This document shows positions 1 to 9,081 of a DNA stretch of 64,000 nt, piece after piece. A program made the position numbers and the translations under genes. Origin of the DNA: Streptomyces sp. NBC_00162 (GTDB lineage: Bacteria > Actinomycetota > Actinomycetes > Streptomycetales > Streptomycetaceae); the NCBI RefSeq assembly GCF_024611995.1, contig NZ_CP102509.1:2418001-2482000 (forward strand), given 5' to 3'. The notes beneath the pieces are model-generated. The model was not told the DNA's origin and made no database searches. It worked only from the letters and a program-made list of their open reading frames with translations. Every line of letters starts with the position of its first letter. Positions within the stretch are counted from its first letter, which is position 1.

Positions 1-694
1 TGAACTGGCCGACTGGCGGACGGCGTTCGTCACCGTGGGCGCGCTTGCCCTGGTGGTCCTGGTCGCCCTGGCGGTGCTGCTGCCGCGGCTGCCGGCCGAG
101 CAGGAGGTGCGGCTCAGCGGTGTGATGCGGCTGTTCGGCGAGGCGCGGGTGCGGACCGGACTGGCCGTGGTGGCGCTGCTGGTCACCGGCCACTTCGCCG
201 CCTACACGTACGTGCGCCCCGTGCTGGAGGAGGTCTCGGGGGCGAGCGCCGGGATGATCGGCACGCTGCTGCTGGTCTACGGAGTCGCCGGTGTGGCGGG
301 CAACTTCGCGGCCGGCGCGGGCGCCGGGCGCTCCCCGCGCTCCACCCTGCTGGTGATCAGCGCGGTACTGGCGGCCACGGTGGCGCTGGTACCGGTGCTC
401 GGCGGCTCCGTCCTGACCGCCGGCGTGCTGCTCGCCGTCTGGGGGCTCTCCTACGGCGGGGTGTCCGTCAGCACCCAGACCTGGCTGCTGGCTGCGGCCC
501 CCGAGGCGCGCGAGGCCGCGTCCTCCCTGTTCGTCGGCGTCTTCAACGGGGCGATCGCCCTGGGCGCGCTGGCCGGCGGGCTGGCCGCGGACGGCGCCGG
601 GGTCACCGCGGTGATGTGGCTGGGCGGCGGGCTCGCCGTGGCGGCCCTCGCGGTGACGGCGCTGGGCAAGGCCCCCGCTTCCGGGCGCCTCTGA
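1..694 (+). CDS. MFS efflux transporter, C-terminal part (5' end outside window)
   Basis: The reading frame is open from the first bases of the window (ELADWRTAFVTVG...), so the gene starts upstream. The visible ~230 residues form about seven hydrophobic segments, with a cytoplasmic loop around PRLPAEQEV, as expected for the last half of a 12-TM DHA1-type major facilitator. ADWR followed by a hydrophobic stretch is common at the end of TM6 in arabinose-efflux/drug-exporter relatives. The substrate cannot be read from the sequence. It is separated from the NRPS locus by a strong hairpin and a convergent hydrolase gene, so a role in exporting the NRPS product is possible but unsupported. Confidence 0.85.
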   Translation, partial: ELADWRTAFVTVGALALVVLVALAVLLPRLPAEQEVRLSGVMRLFGEARVRTGLAVVALLVTGHFAAYTYVRPVLEEVSGASAGMIGTLLLVYGVAGVAGNFAAGAGAGRSPRSTLLVISAVLAATVALVPVLGGSVLTAGVLLAVWGLSYGGVSVSTQTWLLAAAPEAREAASSLFVGVFNGAIALGALAGGLAADGAGVTAVMWLGGGLAVAALAVTALGKAPASGRL

Positions 695-797
695 GACCGG
701 CCCCGGCGCCCACCCCCGGGCCGCGCCACCCCGATCCCGGGGCCGGCGGGGCCGGGCGCCGGGCCCACGACCGGCCGCCGCGGGACGGTCCGGACGG

Positions 798-835
798 CAC
801 GGGCGGTACGGGCGGGCCTGCCCGTACCGCCCGTG
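798..835. terminator. Bidirectional hairpin terminator between convergent genes
   Basis: A perfect 16-bp inverted repeat (cacgggcggtacgggc at 798-813 and its complement at 820-835) has a 6-nt loop. It lies between the MFS stop at 694 and the convergent hydrolase stop at 840, the expected place for a shared terminator. There is no clear T-tract, which is usual in Streptomyces. The rest of 695-797 is GC-rich with nothing else recognisable. Confidence 0.75.
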
Positions 836-839
836 GTGG

Positions 840-1631
840 TCATCCGCCGACGGCGGCGAGGAACTCGGTGATGAGCTCGGCCCACTCGGCCGGCCGCTCC
901 GCGGCGATGGCGTGACCACAGTCCAGCGTCGCCAGCCGGGCTCCCGGAATACCGTCCGCGAGTTCGCGGGAGTGAACGGGCGTGATGAGGAGGTCCCCGA
1001 GGGGTGAGACGACGAGGGCCGGGACCGCGATCCGCGCCAGGTCGGCCCGTACGTCGATGTCGTCGAAGAGGGCGAGCTGCGCGTCGGTGCCCGGCGGCAT
1101 TCCGGCGGAGAACAGCTCGAGCTGTTCCTCGATCTCGTCGTGGGAGCGTTCGTCGAGCCAGCGGGTGCCACCGACCACCAGGGAGAGATAGGAGGCCAGG
1201 ACCCTGCTGTCCCCGCCCGGCGCGCCGAGTGCCCGCCAGGTGTCGATCACCAGCTTGAGGCGTGCGTTCGGACGGGCGAATCCGGCGGAAAGAACAAGAG
1301 CGGTAACCCGCTCCGGATGGCGCACCGCGGCGCGCACCGCGACTGACACACCCATGGAGAATCCAGATATGGCAAAAGAATGTACGCCGGATTGCACGGC
1401 GCTTTCCACAATGTTGTCGGCCAGCTGGTCGAGCGACAGCGGATGGTCCAGGAGCGGATTATTCCCGGAGCCCGGATAATCCGGGCCGATGACGGTTCGA
1501 CGGCCGGCGAGACTTTCGAGGATCGGGCCGTAACTGTCCTCGACGTCACTGCCCGCACCGTGCGCGAGCAGCAGTCCTGGTCCGCTGCCACGCACGGTGA
1601 CGGATTTCTGGGAGGGAAGCAGAGAGGTCAT
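840..1631 (-). CDS. Alpha/beta hydrolase, divergent from the NRPS
   Basis: A 263-residue alpha/beta-hydrolase fold protein. The oxyanion-side motif is LLAHGAGSD, the nucleophile elbow is SGFSMG (GxSxG), the acid is likely Asp in SPLGDLLITP, and the His is in CGHAIAAE near the C terminus. I chose the ATG at 1631 (MTSLLPSQ) because the fold begins right after it; a GTG at 1697 would add 22 residues of unlikely composition. It is divergent from the NRPS with a palindrome-rich 195-bp spacer, which suggests co-regulation. It could be an editing/type II thioesterase-like or resistance hydrolase for the NRPS product, but the sequence does not decide. Codons in the first half are less GC-rich than in its neighbours. 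Confidence 0.8.
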   Translation of the reverse strand: MTSLLPSQKSVTVRGSGPGLLLAHGAGSDVEDSYGPILESLAGRRTVIGPDYPGSGNNPLLDHPLSLDQLADNIVESAVQSGVHSFAISGFSMGVSVAVRAAVRHPERVTALVLSAGFARPNARLKLVIDTWRALGAPGGDSRVLASYLSLVVGGTRWLDERSHDEIEEQLELFSAGMPPGTDAQLALFDDIDVRADLARIAVPALVVSPLGDLLITPVHSRELADGIPGARLATLDCGHAIAAERPAEWAELITEFLAAVGG

Positions 1632-1696
1632 GTCCGAGATGTTAGCGAGGGCTCCGGGAAATACCTGAGGAATATCGCGCGGATCACATATTCCCA

Positions 1697-1743
1697 CGTG
1701 TGACTACTTGATCGAGTAGTCCTCTTCCACTCACACGAGTAGT
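1697..1743. promoter_or_regulatory. Palindromic operator candidate in the hydrolase/NRPS divergent promoter
   Basis: gactacttgatcgagtagtc (1702-1721) is an 18/20 symmetric palindrome. The half-site cgagtagt recurs at 1736-1743, 23 bp from its first copy at 1713-1720. A nested pair, cgtgtga (1697-1703) and tcacacg (1731-1737), flanks it. This is the architecture of a dimeric repressor or activator site with an extra half-site. No TetR/MarR gene is in view; the LuxR regulator at 13343 or an upstream gene could bind it. Confidence 0.5.
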
Positions 1744-1826
1744 GGTGAACCGGATTGGGGGAAACGTAGGCTCCTGAGCATCGGACGGCACACATTCCGG
1801 CTGTCCGAATTAGCGAAGGAAGGCCG

Positions 1827-4800
1827 ATGCTCGCAACACGCCAGCTCCCTCTGTCCGCCTACCAGCGGGACATTTGGGCTGCCGAGTCCACCGCGCCGGG
1901 TGACCCCCAGTTCAACGTGGTCATTCATGAGCGGTTGGCCGGCGATGTCGACGTGGACAGCTTGAAGGAATCGCTGGAAGGCGCCCTGCGGAACAACGAC
2001 GCGTTCTCCCTGCGCTTCGACGAACAGGACGGAATCCCCTGCCAGTGGGTGGCCGGGACCGACACCGAGGAGGAGGCGGGCCCCTGGGTGCAGTACGTCG
2101 ACTTCTCCGGCGCCGCCGACCCCGCGGCGGCCTGCGCGGCGTGGCAGGAGTACTCCTTCACGCACCCCTTCACCCTGCGGCGTTCGCGTCTGTTCACGGC
2201 CGCAGTGCTGCGTGAGAGTGCCTCGGTCGTCCACGTGCACCTCAACGCCCACCACCTGATCGCCGACGCCTGGGCGCTGAACCAGGTCAGCCGGCAGCTC
2301 TGGGAGCGCTACGCCGACCGCTCGGCCGCGGCCATGGCGGCCGGGACCGGGGCGGTGCCCGTGGACCGTCCCGCTCCCCCCTCCGTCACCGCGCTCGTCG
2401 AGGCGGACACCGCCTACCGCGCCTCCGGCGCCTTCGAAGAGGACCGGGCGTACTTCCGCGACGCGCTGAAGGGCGTCCAGCCCGCCCTGTTCACCCGCGC
2501 CACCGTGGCTCCCGCGGACGGCGCGCGGCGCCGGGCCCGGCACACCTTCACCGTCGAGGCCGACCTGGTCCGCCGCATCCGCGGCGGGGGCAGCTCCCCC
2601 TTCGCGTTCCTCGCGGCCGCCTTCGCCGCCTACTTCTCCCGCGTGCACCGCACCGAGGAGCTGGTGCTCGGCGTCCCCTTCCGCAACCGGCACTCGGACG
2701 CGGAGCTCGACACGGTCGGCCAGCTGGCCAACAACCTCCCGCTGCGCGTGCCGGTCGGCCCCACGGCCACCCTGCACGAGCTGGCCGCCTCCGTCCGCCG
2801 CACCACGGACGCGCTGCGCACCCACGAACGGCTGGCCCTGGGCGACGTGCTGCGCGACCTCCCGGCCGTCGGCGCCGGCTCCCGCAGGCTCTTCGACGTC
2901 ACCCTCTCCTACCTGCGCCACCCCCGGCCCGCCCCGCTCCCGGGCACCTCGGTGGAGTCCGTCGTGCAGGCGCCCGTCCACCACCAGGACGCGCTGTCCG
3001 TGATGGTGCACGCCTTCGACGACGACGCCGACCTGCGGGTCGACCTCGACTACGCCGTCGACGTCTTCGACGAGGACTACCCCATCGCCTCGGTCGCGGG
3101 CCACCTGCTGCGCCTCATCGGCGCGGGTGTCGCCGAGCCCGGCCGGGCCGCGGCGACGCTGCCGGTCCTGGACGAGGCCGAGCACAAGGACCTCACTCAG
3201 CTGCGGCAGGGGCCCGACACCCCGTACGCCGACGACCGCACCGTGCACGGTCTGATCGCCGAGCAGGCCGCCCGCACCCCGGACCGGACCGCCGTCACGG
3301 GCGCCGACGGGACCCCGCCGCTGACCTACGCGGAACTCGACACCCGCTCCAACCAGGTGGCGCACGCCCTGCGCGCCCGGGGCGTGGGCGCCGGCGACCG
3401 GGTGGCCGTCCTCATGGACCGCTCCCCGCAGCTGATCGTCGCCCTCCTCGGCGTCCTCAAGTCCGGCGGCGCCTACGTACCCGTGGACCCCGGCTACCCC
3501 GCCGAGCGGATCGGCTTCCTGCTCCAGGACAGCCGGGCCAAGGTGGTGCTGACCGACAGCGGCACGCGGGTCGAGGACCAGGACGTCCCCGTGCTGCGCA
3601 CCGACGAGCTGCTGACCGGCCCGGGCGAGCCGCTCGAGGACCCGGCCGGGCCGCGCGACCTCGCGTACGTGATCTACACCTCCGGCTCCACCGGCCGCCC
3701 CAAGGGCGTCATGGTCGAGCACCACTCGGTGATCAACCGACTCGCCTGGATGCAGAAGGCCTACCCGGTCGGCGAAGGCGACGTCCTGCTCCAGAAGACG
3801 CCGATCTCCTTCGACGTGTCCGTGTGGGAGCTCTTCTGGTGGGCGATCGAGGGCGCGGGGCTCGCCCTGCTGCCCGTCGGCGGCCAGCGCGACCCGCGCG
3901 GGATCCTGCGCACCATCGCGGAACAGCGGGTCACCACCCTGCACTTCGTCCCGTCGATGCTGGGCCCCTTCCTCGACCTGCTCGAGGACAGCCCGGAGCT
4001 GCGCGCCGAAGCCGCCTCCCTGCGGCAGGTGTTCTGCAGCGGCGAGGCCCTGCCCGCCGCGCGCGTGGAGCAGTTCAACCGGGTCTTCGGGTCCCGCGGC
4101 GAGAGCGCCCCGCGTCTGGTCAACCTGTACGGGCCCACCGAGGCCACCGTCGACGTGTCGTACTTCGACTGCCCGACGGCCTCGGACGGGCCGGTCCGCC
4201 GGGTCCCGATCGGCCGCCCCATCGACAACACCCGGCTGTACGTCCTGGACGCGCACGGCGGGCTCCAGCCGGCCGGTGTCCCCGGCGAGCTGTGCATCGG
4301 CGGCGTCGGCGTCGCCCGCGGCTATCTGGAACGGCCCGAGCTGACCGCGGAGAAGTTCACCGAGGACCCCTTCGCCCCGGGCGGGCGGCTCTACCGCACC
4401 GGTGACCTGGCCCGCTGGCTGGCCGACGGCACCCTGGAGTACCTCGGCCGCATCGACGGCCAAGTCAAGATCCGCGGCAACCGGGTGGAGCTCGGAGAGG
4501 TCCAGAACCGGCTGGCCTCCGTGGCCGGCGTACGGGACGCGGTCGTGGTCGACCACCAGTCGGGCAGCCGGGGCACCCTGCTGGTCGGCTACTACGTCTC
4601 GGACGCCGAACTCAGCCCGGCCCTGCTGCGCGGCGAACTGGCCTCCGCACTGCCGGAGTTCATGGTCCCGGCACACTTCATCCGGATCGACACCATCCCC
4701 CTGACCCCGAACGGCAAGGCCGACCGCCGCGCCCTGCCCGCCCCCTCGGCCACCGCCGGTCCGCAGTACATGGCGCCGCGCAACGCCACCGAGGAGACGC

Positions 4801-7800
4801 TCGCCGCGATCTGGGCGGACGTACTGGAGGCGGAGCGGGTCGGGATCCACGACGACTACTTCGCGCTCGGCGGGGACTCCATCACGATGCTGCGCATCCG
4901 CGCCCGGGCCGAGAAGGCCGGCATCCTGTTCTCGCTGACGGACCTGGTGCAGCAGCCGACCGTCGCCCAGCTGGCCGCCAGGTCGGCCACCGGCGAGGCA
5001 CCCGCCGGGCCCGCCGCCGAGCTCGCCCCGTTCGCCCTGGTCTCGGGCGTCGACCGGGCCCGCCTCGAGGGCCGCGCCGACGCCCACCCGCTCACCCGCC
5101 TCCAGCTCGGGCTGCTCTACCACAGCCGGGCCGAGCAGGACTCCGCCGTCTACCGCGACGTCTTCCAGTACAGCGTCACGGCCGCGTGGGACGAGGAGGG
5201 CTTCCGGCGCGCCTTCGAACGGCTCGTCGCACGCCACCCCGTACTGCGTTCCTCCTTCGACCTGGGCTCGTTCTCCGAGCCGCTCCAGATCGTGGACCAC
5301 CAGGTGACCGGCGGCTTCGACGCCGTGGACCTGCGGGGCCGGGAGGAGGCCGCGGCGCTCGCCGAGATCCGGGCCCACGTCGACGAACGGCGCTACCACC
5401 GCTACGACTTCGAGCAGGCCCCGCTCTACCACCTGCGCGCACACGTCCGCGAGGAGACGCTGGAGCTGGTCCTCAGCTTCCACCACGCGATCCTCGACGG
5501 CGGCAGCGTGGCCACCCTGGTCGCCGAGCTGCTGCGGGACTACCTGCACGGCCTGGGCCACCCCATCGAGGCCGTGGCGGAGACCGGCCTCCCCTCGGCG
5601 GCGCACCACGTGCGCGCCGAACGCGAGGCCCTGGAGTCGGAGCCGACCCGCGCCTTCTGGCTCGAGCGGCTGCGGGACGCGCCGCTGCTGCGCCTGGAGG
5701 CCTTCCGCGGCCACGAGGCCCCGGGCCCGGACACGCAGATCACCAGGATCGTGGACCTGCCCGCCGAACTCACCGCGCAGGTCGGCCGGTTCGCCCGGGA
5801 GCGGACGCTGCCCGTGAAGTCGGTGCTGTTCGCGGCCCACTGCCTGACGCTGGGGCTGTTCTCCGGCTCCGACGACATCACCACCGGTCTGGTCACGCAC
5901 GGCCGCCCCGAGCTGGAGGACGCCGACCGCATCGCCGGACTCTTCCTCAACACGATGCCCGTGAGGCTCGGTACCGCCGCCGACAGCTGGGCCGACGTGG
6001 TCCGGGCGGCCTTCCGGCAGGAGCAGCAGAGCCACGCGCACCGCCGCTACCCGCTGAGCGCGATCCAGGAGGACCGGGGTTCCACCGTCCTGGAGACCGC
6101 CTTCAACTACATCCACTTCCGCCAGCTGGCCGCCGTCTTCGAACTGCCCGGGGTCCGTCTCCTGGACTTCCAGACCTGGGAGGAGACCAACTTCCAGCTG
6201 CTGGTCAACGCCATGACCGACCCGGTGGACGGCTCCGTCCGGCTGCGGCTGGACCACCACGGGCAGACCTTCACACCGGCCCAGGCCGATCTGTACGCCG
6301 AGCGGTACACGGCGATCCTGGACCGGCTGGTCCACCACCCCGACGAGGCACCGGACTTTGGCTTCCTGGTGTCCGGGCCCGGACAGGCCGCGGCACGGCG
6401 GCAGGAGGCCGGCGCCGCACCGCTGGACGTCGTACGGGCCTTCGCCGCGCAGAGCGCCCGCACCCCGGACGCCACGGCCCTGGTCTTCGGCGACCGCCGC
6501 TGGGCCTACGCCGAACTGGACGCGGCCGCCGACCGGGTGGCCCGCGAGCTGATCGCACTGGGCTCGCGGCCCGGTGACCGGATCGGCATCGCGATGGACC
6601 GCTCGCCGGAGACCGTCGCCGTCATCCTCGGCGTCATGCGCGCCGGGGCCGCCACCGTGCCGCTGGACGTCAGCTACCCGGTGGACCGGCTGACCGCGAT
6701 GGTCGAGCAGGCCCGCCCGTTCCGGGTCATCGCGAACGCCGCGCACGGCGCGACCTTCGGCGCCCCGGGGCTCGTCCTCGCGGCCGAGGAGCTCTTCGCC
6801 GAGGACGGCGAGCGGCCGTACCTGCCGCGGATCCCGGCGGAGGTGACGGAGGAGATCACCCCCGACTCCCTCGCCTACGTCCTGTTCACCTCGGGCTCCA
6901 CCGGTGCGCCCAAGGGCGTGGCGATGCCGCACCGCTCGCTGGCCCACCTGGTCGCCTGGCAGAACGGCATCCCGAGCGGTGTCGTCGGCGGGGTCACCGC
7001 GCAGTACGCGCCGATGAGCTTCGACGTGTCCTTCCAGGAGATCTTCTCCACCCTCGCGGGCGGCGGCACCCTGCTCCTGCTCTCCGAGGAAGAGCGCCGC
7101 GACATGCCGGCCCTGCTGCGGCTGCTCGACCGGGCGCGCGTGGAGCGCATCTGCCTGCCGTACGTCGCGCTCCAGCAGCTGGCCGAGGCCGCGGACGCGC
7201 TCGGGCTCGCCCCGCGCTCGCTGCGGGCGCTGCTCTCCTCCGGCGAGCAGCTGCGCGTCACCGACGAGATACGCCGGCTGTGCGCGGCCCTGCCCGGGGT
7301 GATCCTGGAGAACCAGTACGGGCCGACCGAGTCGCACGTGGTGACCGCGTACACGATGCAGGGCGACCCGGCCGCGTTCCCGGCCCTGCCGCCGATCGGG
7401 CGGGCCATCGCCGGCTCCGCGGTGCACGTCCTGGACTCCCGGCTGCGTCCGGTCCCGGCCGGGGTGCGGGGCGAGCTGTACCTGTCGGGTGCCTGCCTCG
7501 CGGAGGGCTACGTGGGCCGCCCCGACCTGACCGAGGAGCGGTTCGTACCGCACCCGTCCCCCGCGGCCGCCGCGGCGGGCGAGCGCCTCTACCGCACCGG
7601 CGACCTGGGCTTCGTCCTGCCCGGTGGTGACGTGGTGTGCCTGGGCCGGGCCGACGCGCAGGTCAAGGTCCGCGGCTACCGTGTGGAGCCGGCCGAGGTG
7701 GAGCTGGCCATCACCCGCTTCGCGGCGGGCCACCCCGGCATCGCGGAGGCCGCCGTCGTGGCCCGCCGCCGGGAGGGCAACGACTCCTTCCTCGCGGCCT

Positions 7801-9080
7801 TCCTGACGGGCGACCCGGACGGCGCCGACCTCACGCTCCTGCGCAAGCAACTGCGGACGGTGCTGCCCGAGTACATGATGCCCTCGCACTTCGAGTGGCT
7901 GGCGGCCCTGCCGCTGACGCCGAGCGGCAAGCGGGACGACAAGGCCCTGCGCGGCGCCGCGCTGAGCACGGGGGCCACCGCCGACGCCGCCGCGGCCCCG
8001 CGCGACGCCTACGAGGAGACCCTGGTGGAGATCGTCGGCGATCTGCTCCAGCTGCCCGCGCTGGGCGTGCACGACAACATCTTCGACCTCGGGGCGACCT
8101 CGCTCACCGCGATGCGCCTGGTGGTCCAGATCGAGCAGCGCTACGGAATCAGCGTCCCGCTCTCGGAGTTCGTGTCGGCGCCGACCGTGGCCGAGCTGGC
8201 CGCGCGACTGCGCTCGGGCGAGGCGATGACCGCCTTCGACCCGCTGGTGCCCATCCGCCCGGCCGGATCGAAGCGCCCGATGTTCTTCGTCCACCCCATG
8301 GGCGGGAACGTGCTCTGCTACGTCCGGTTCGCCAAGTACCTGGAGGAGGACCAGCCGTTCTACGCCTTGCAGGCGGCCGGCGGCGACCCCGGCACCGAAC
8401 CGCTGCGCAGCGTCGAGGAGATCGCGGCCAGCTACATCGAGGCCATGCGCCGGGTGCAGCCGAGCGGCCCCTACGTCATCGGCGGCTGGTCGTTCGGCGG
8501 GTTCGTGGCCTTCGAGATCGCCCGTCAGCTGCGGGCGGCCGGGGAGGAGATCGCCCGGCTGGTGCTGCTGGACACCACCGCCCTCAATCCGGGCCGGCGT
8601 CTGACCACGGACGACGAGGCCCTGCTCGGCTGGTTCTTCTGGGAGCTGCTGTGGCTGCGGCGCGGGGGCGACTCCCCGCTGGAGCTCATCCCGGACCGGC
8701 TGACGACGCTGGAGGAGAAGTTCGACTTCATCGCCCAGCTCGCCATCGACGAGGGCGTGCTGCCCGCGGGGAGCACCGGGGCCGTCGTGCGGCGCCTGTT
8801 CCACGTGTACGAGGCCAACTGGAAGGCGGCGTTCGCCTACCGGCCCGAGGTGGTGGACCAGGACATGGTCCTCATCCACGCCGCGCAGCCGCTGCCCGGC
8901 GTACTCAACTCGATGCACACGGCCATCGAGAGCATGCACGCGGACCCCAGCAACGGCTGGCGCGAGCGCACCAGCGGCGCGCTCGACGTCGTGGACGTAC
9001 CCGGCGACCACCTCACGATCATGGAGGAGCCCTACGTGGCCCACATGGTCCGGGTCGTCACCGAACTGATCGGACAGTGA
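1827..9080 (+). CDS. Dimodular nonribosomal peptide synthetase, C-A(Ser)-T-C-A-T-TE
   Basis: A 2417-residue NRPS. The start at 1827 is preceded by gaaggaagg. Approximate domains: C1 8-440 (HHLIADA, His142-143); A1 475-985 (YTSGSTGRPKG; SFDVSVWE; NGKADRRAL with the A10 Lys); T1 around Ser1018 (LGGDSIT); C2 1085-1520 (HHAILDG, His1219-1220); A2 1535-2035 (FTSGSTGAPKG; SGKRDDKAL); T2 around Ser2092 (LGATSLT); TE 2150-2415 (GGWSFGG, Ser2222). Aligned by hand to PheA, the A1 pocket reads DVWHFSLVDK, close to the known Ser code DVWHLSLIDK. A2 reads DVQCLSQVVK, nearest to Pro codes but different at four positions. There is an N-terminal C domain but no loading module, so the first Ser is probably N-acylated or joined to a donor supplied in trans. 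C1 has DA instead of DG in its HHxxxDG motif. It heads an operon with the following monooxygenase and SDR. No E, MT or Cy domain is visible. Confidence 0.95.
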   Translation: MLATRQLPLSAYQRDIWAAESTAPGDPQFNVVIHERLAGDVDVDSLKESLEGALRNNDAFSLRFDEQDGIPCQWVAGTDTEEEAGPWVQYVDFSGAADPAAACAAWQEYSFTHPFTLRRSRLFTAAVLRESASVVHVHLNAHHLIADAWALNQVSRQLWERYADRSAAAMAAGTGAVPVDRPAPPSVTALVEADTAYRASGAFEEDRAYFRDALKGVQPALFTRATVAPADGARRRARHTFTVEADLVRRIRGGGSSPFAFLAAAFAAYFSRVHRTEELVLGVPFRNRHSDAELDTVGQLANNLPLRVPVGPTATLHELAASVRRTTDALRTHERLALGDVLRDLPAVGAGSRRLFDVTLSYLRHPRPAPLPGTSVESVVQAPVHHQDALSVMVHAFDDDADLRVDLDYAVDVFDEDYPIASVAGHLLRLIGAGVAEPGRAAATLPVLDEAEHKDLTQLRQGPDTPYADDRTVHGLIAEQAARTPDRTAVTGADGTPPLTYAELDTRSNQVAHALRARGVGAGDRVAVLMDRSPQLIVALLGVLKSGGAYVPVDPGYPAERIGFLLQDSRAKVVLTDSGTRVEDQDVPVLRTDELLTGPGEPLEDPAGPRDLAYVIYTSGSTGRPKGVMVEHHSVINRLAWMQKAYPVGEGDVLLQKTPISFDVSVWELFWWAIEGAGLALLPVGGQRDPRGILRTIAEQRVTTLHFVPSMLGPFLDLLEDSPELRAEAASLRQVFCSGEALPAARVEQFNRVFGSRGESAPRLVNLYGPTEATVDVSYFDCPTASDGPVRRVPIGRPIDNTRLYVLDAHGGLQPAGVPGELCIGGVGVARGYLERPELTAEKFTEDPFAPGGRLYRTGDLARWLADGTLEYLGRIDGQVKIRGNRVELGEVQNRLASVAGVRDAVVVDHQSGSRGTLLVGYYVSDAELSPALLRGELASALPEFMVPAHFIRIDTIPLTPNGKADRRALPAPSATAGPQYMAPRNATEETLAAIWADVLEAERVGIHDDYFALGGDSITMLRIRARAEKAGILFSLTDLVQQPTVAQLAARSATGEAPAGPAAELAPFALVSGVDRARLEGRADAHPLTRLQLGLLYHSRAEQDSAVYRDVFQYSVTAAWDEEGFRRAFERLVARHPVLRSSFDLGSFSEPLQIVDHQVTGGFDAVDLRGREEAAALAEIRAHVDERRYHRYDFEQAPLYHLRAHVREETLELVLSFHHAILDGGSVATLVAELLRDYLHGLGHPIEAVAETGLPSAAHHVRAEREALESEPTRAFWLERLRDAPLLRLEAFRGHEAPGPDTQITRIVDLPAELTAQVGRFARERTLPVKSVLFAAHCLTLGLFSGSDDITTGLVTHGRPELEDADRIAGLFLNTMPVRLGTAADSWADVVRAAFRQEQQSHAHRRYPLSAIQEDRGSTVLETAFNYIHFRQLAAVFELPGVRLLDFQTWEETNFQLLVNAMTDPVDGSVRLRLDHHGQTFTPAQADLYAERYTAILDRLVHHPDEAPDFGFLVSGPGQAAARRQEAGAAPLDVVRAFAAQSARTPDATALVFGDRRWAYAELDAAADRVARELIALGSRPGDRIGIAMDRSPETVAVILGVMRAGAATVPLDVSYPVDRLTAMVEQARPFRVIANAAHGATFGAPGLVLAAEELFAEDGERPYLPRIPAEVTEEITPDSLAYVLFTSGSTGAPKGVAMPHRSLAHLVAWQNGIPSGVVGGVTAQYAPMSFDVSFQEIFSTLAGGGTLLLLSEEERRDMPALLRLLDRARVERICLPYVALQQLAEAADALGLAPRSLRALLSSGEQLRVTDEIRRLCAALPGVILENQYGPTESHVVTAYTMQGDPAAFPALPPIGRAIAGSAVHVLDSRLRPVPAGVRGELYLSGACLAEGYVGRPDLTEERFVPHPSPAAAAAGERLYRTGDLGFVLPGGDVVCLGRADAQVKVRGYRVEPAEVELAITRFAAGHPGIAEAAVVARRREGNDSFLAAFLTGDPDGADLTLLRKQLRTVLPEYMMPSHFEWLAALPLTPSGKRDDKALRGAALSTGATADAAAAPRDAYEETLVEIVGDLLQLPALGVHDNIFDLGATSLTAMRLVVQIEQRYGISVPLSEFVSAPTVAELAARLRSGEAMTAFDPLVPIRPAGSKRPMFFVHPMGGNVLCYVRFAKYLEEDQPFYALQAAGGDPGTEPLRSVEEIAASYIEAMRRVQPSGPYVIGGWSFGGFVAFEIARQLRAAGEEIARLVLLDTTALNPGRRLTTDDEALLGWFFWELLWLRRGGDSPLELIPDRLTTLEEKFDFIAQLAIDEGVLPAGSTGAVVRRLFHVYEANWKAAFAYRPEVVDQDMVLIHAAQPLPGVLNSMHTAIESMHADPSNGWRERTSGALDVVDVPGDHLTIMEEPYVAHMVRVVTELIGQ

Positions 9081-9081
9081 G

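Noticed and set aside
1632..1697. 22-residue N-terminal extension of the hydrolase from GTG 1697
   Set aside because: It would overlap the palindromic operator region and does not look like part of the fold.
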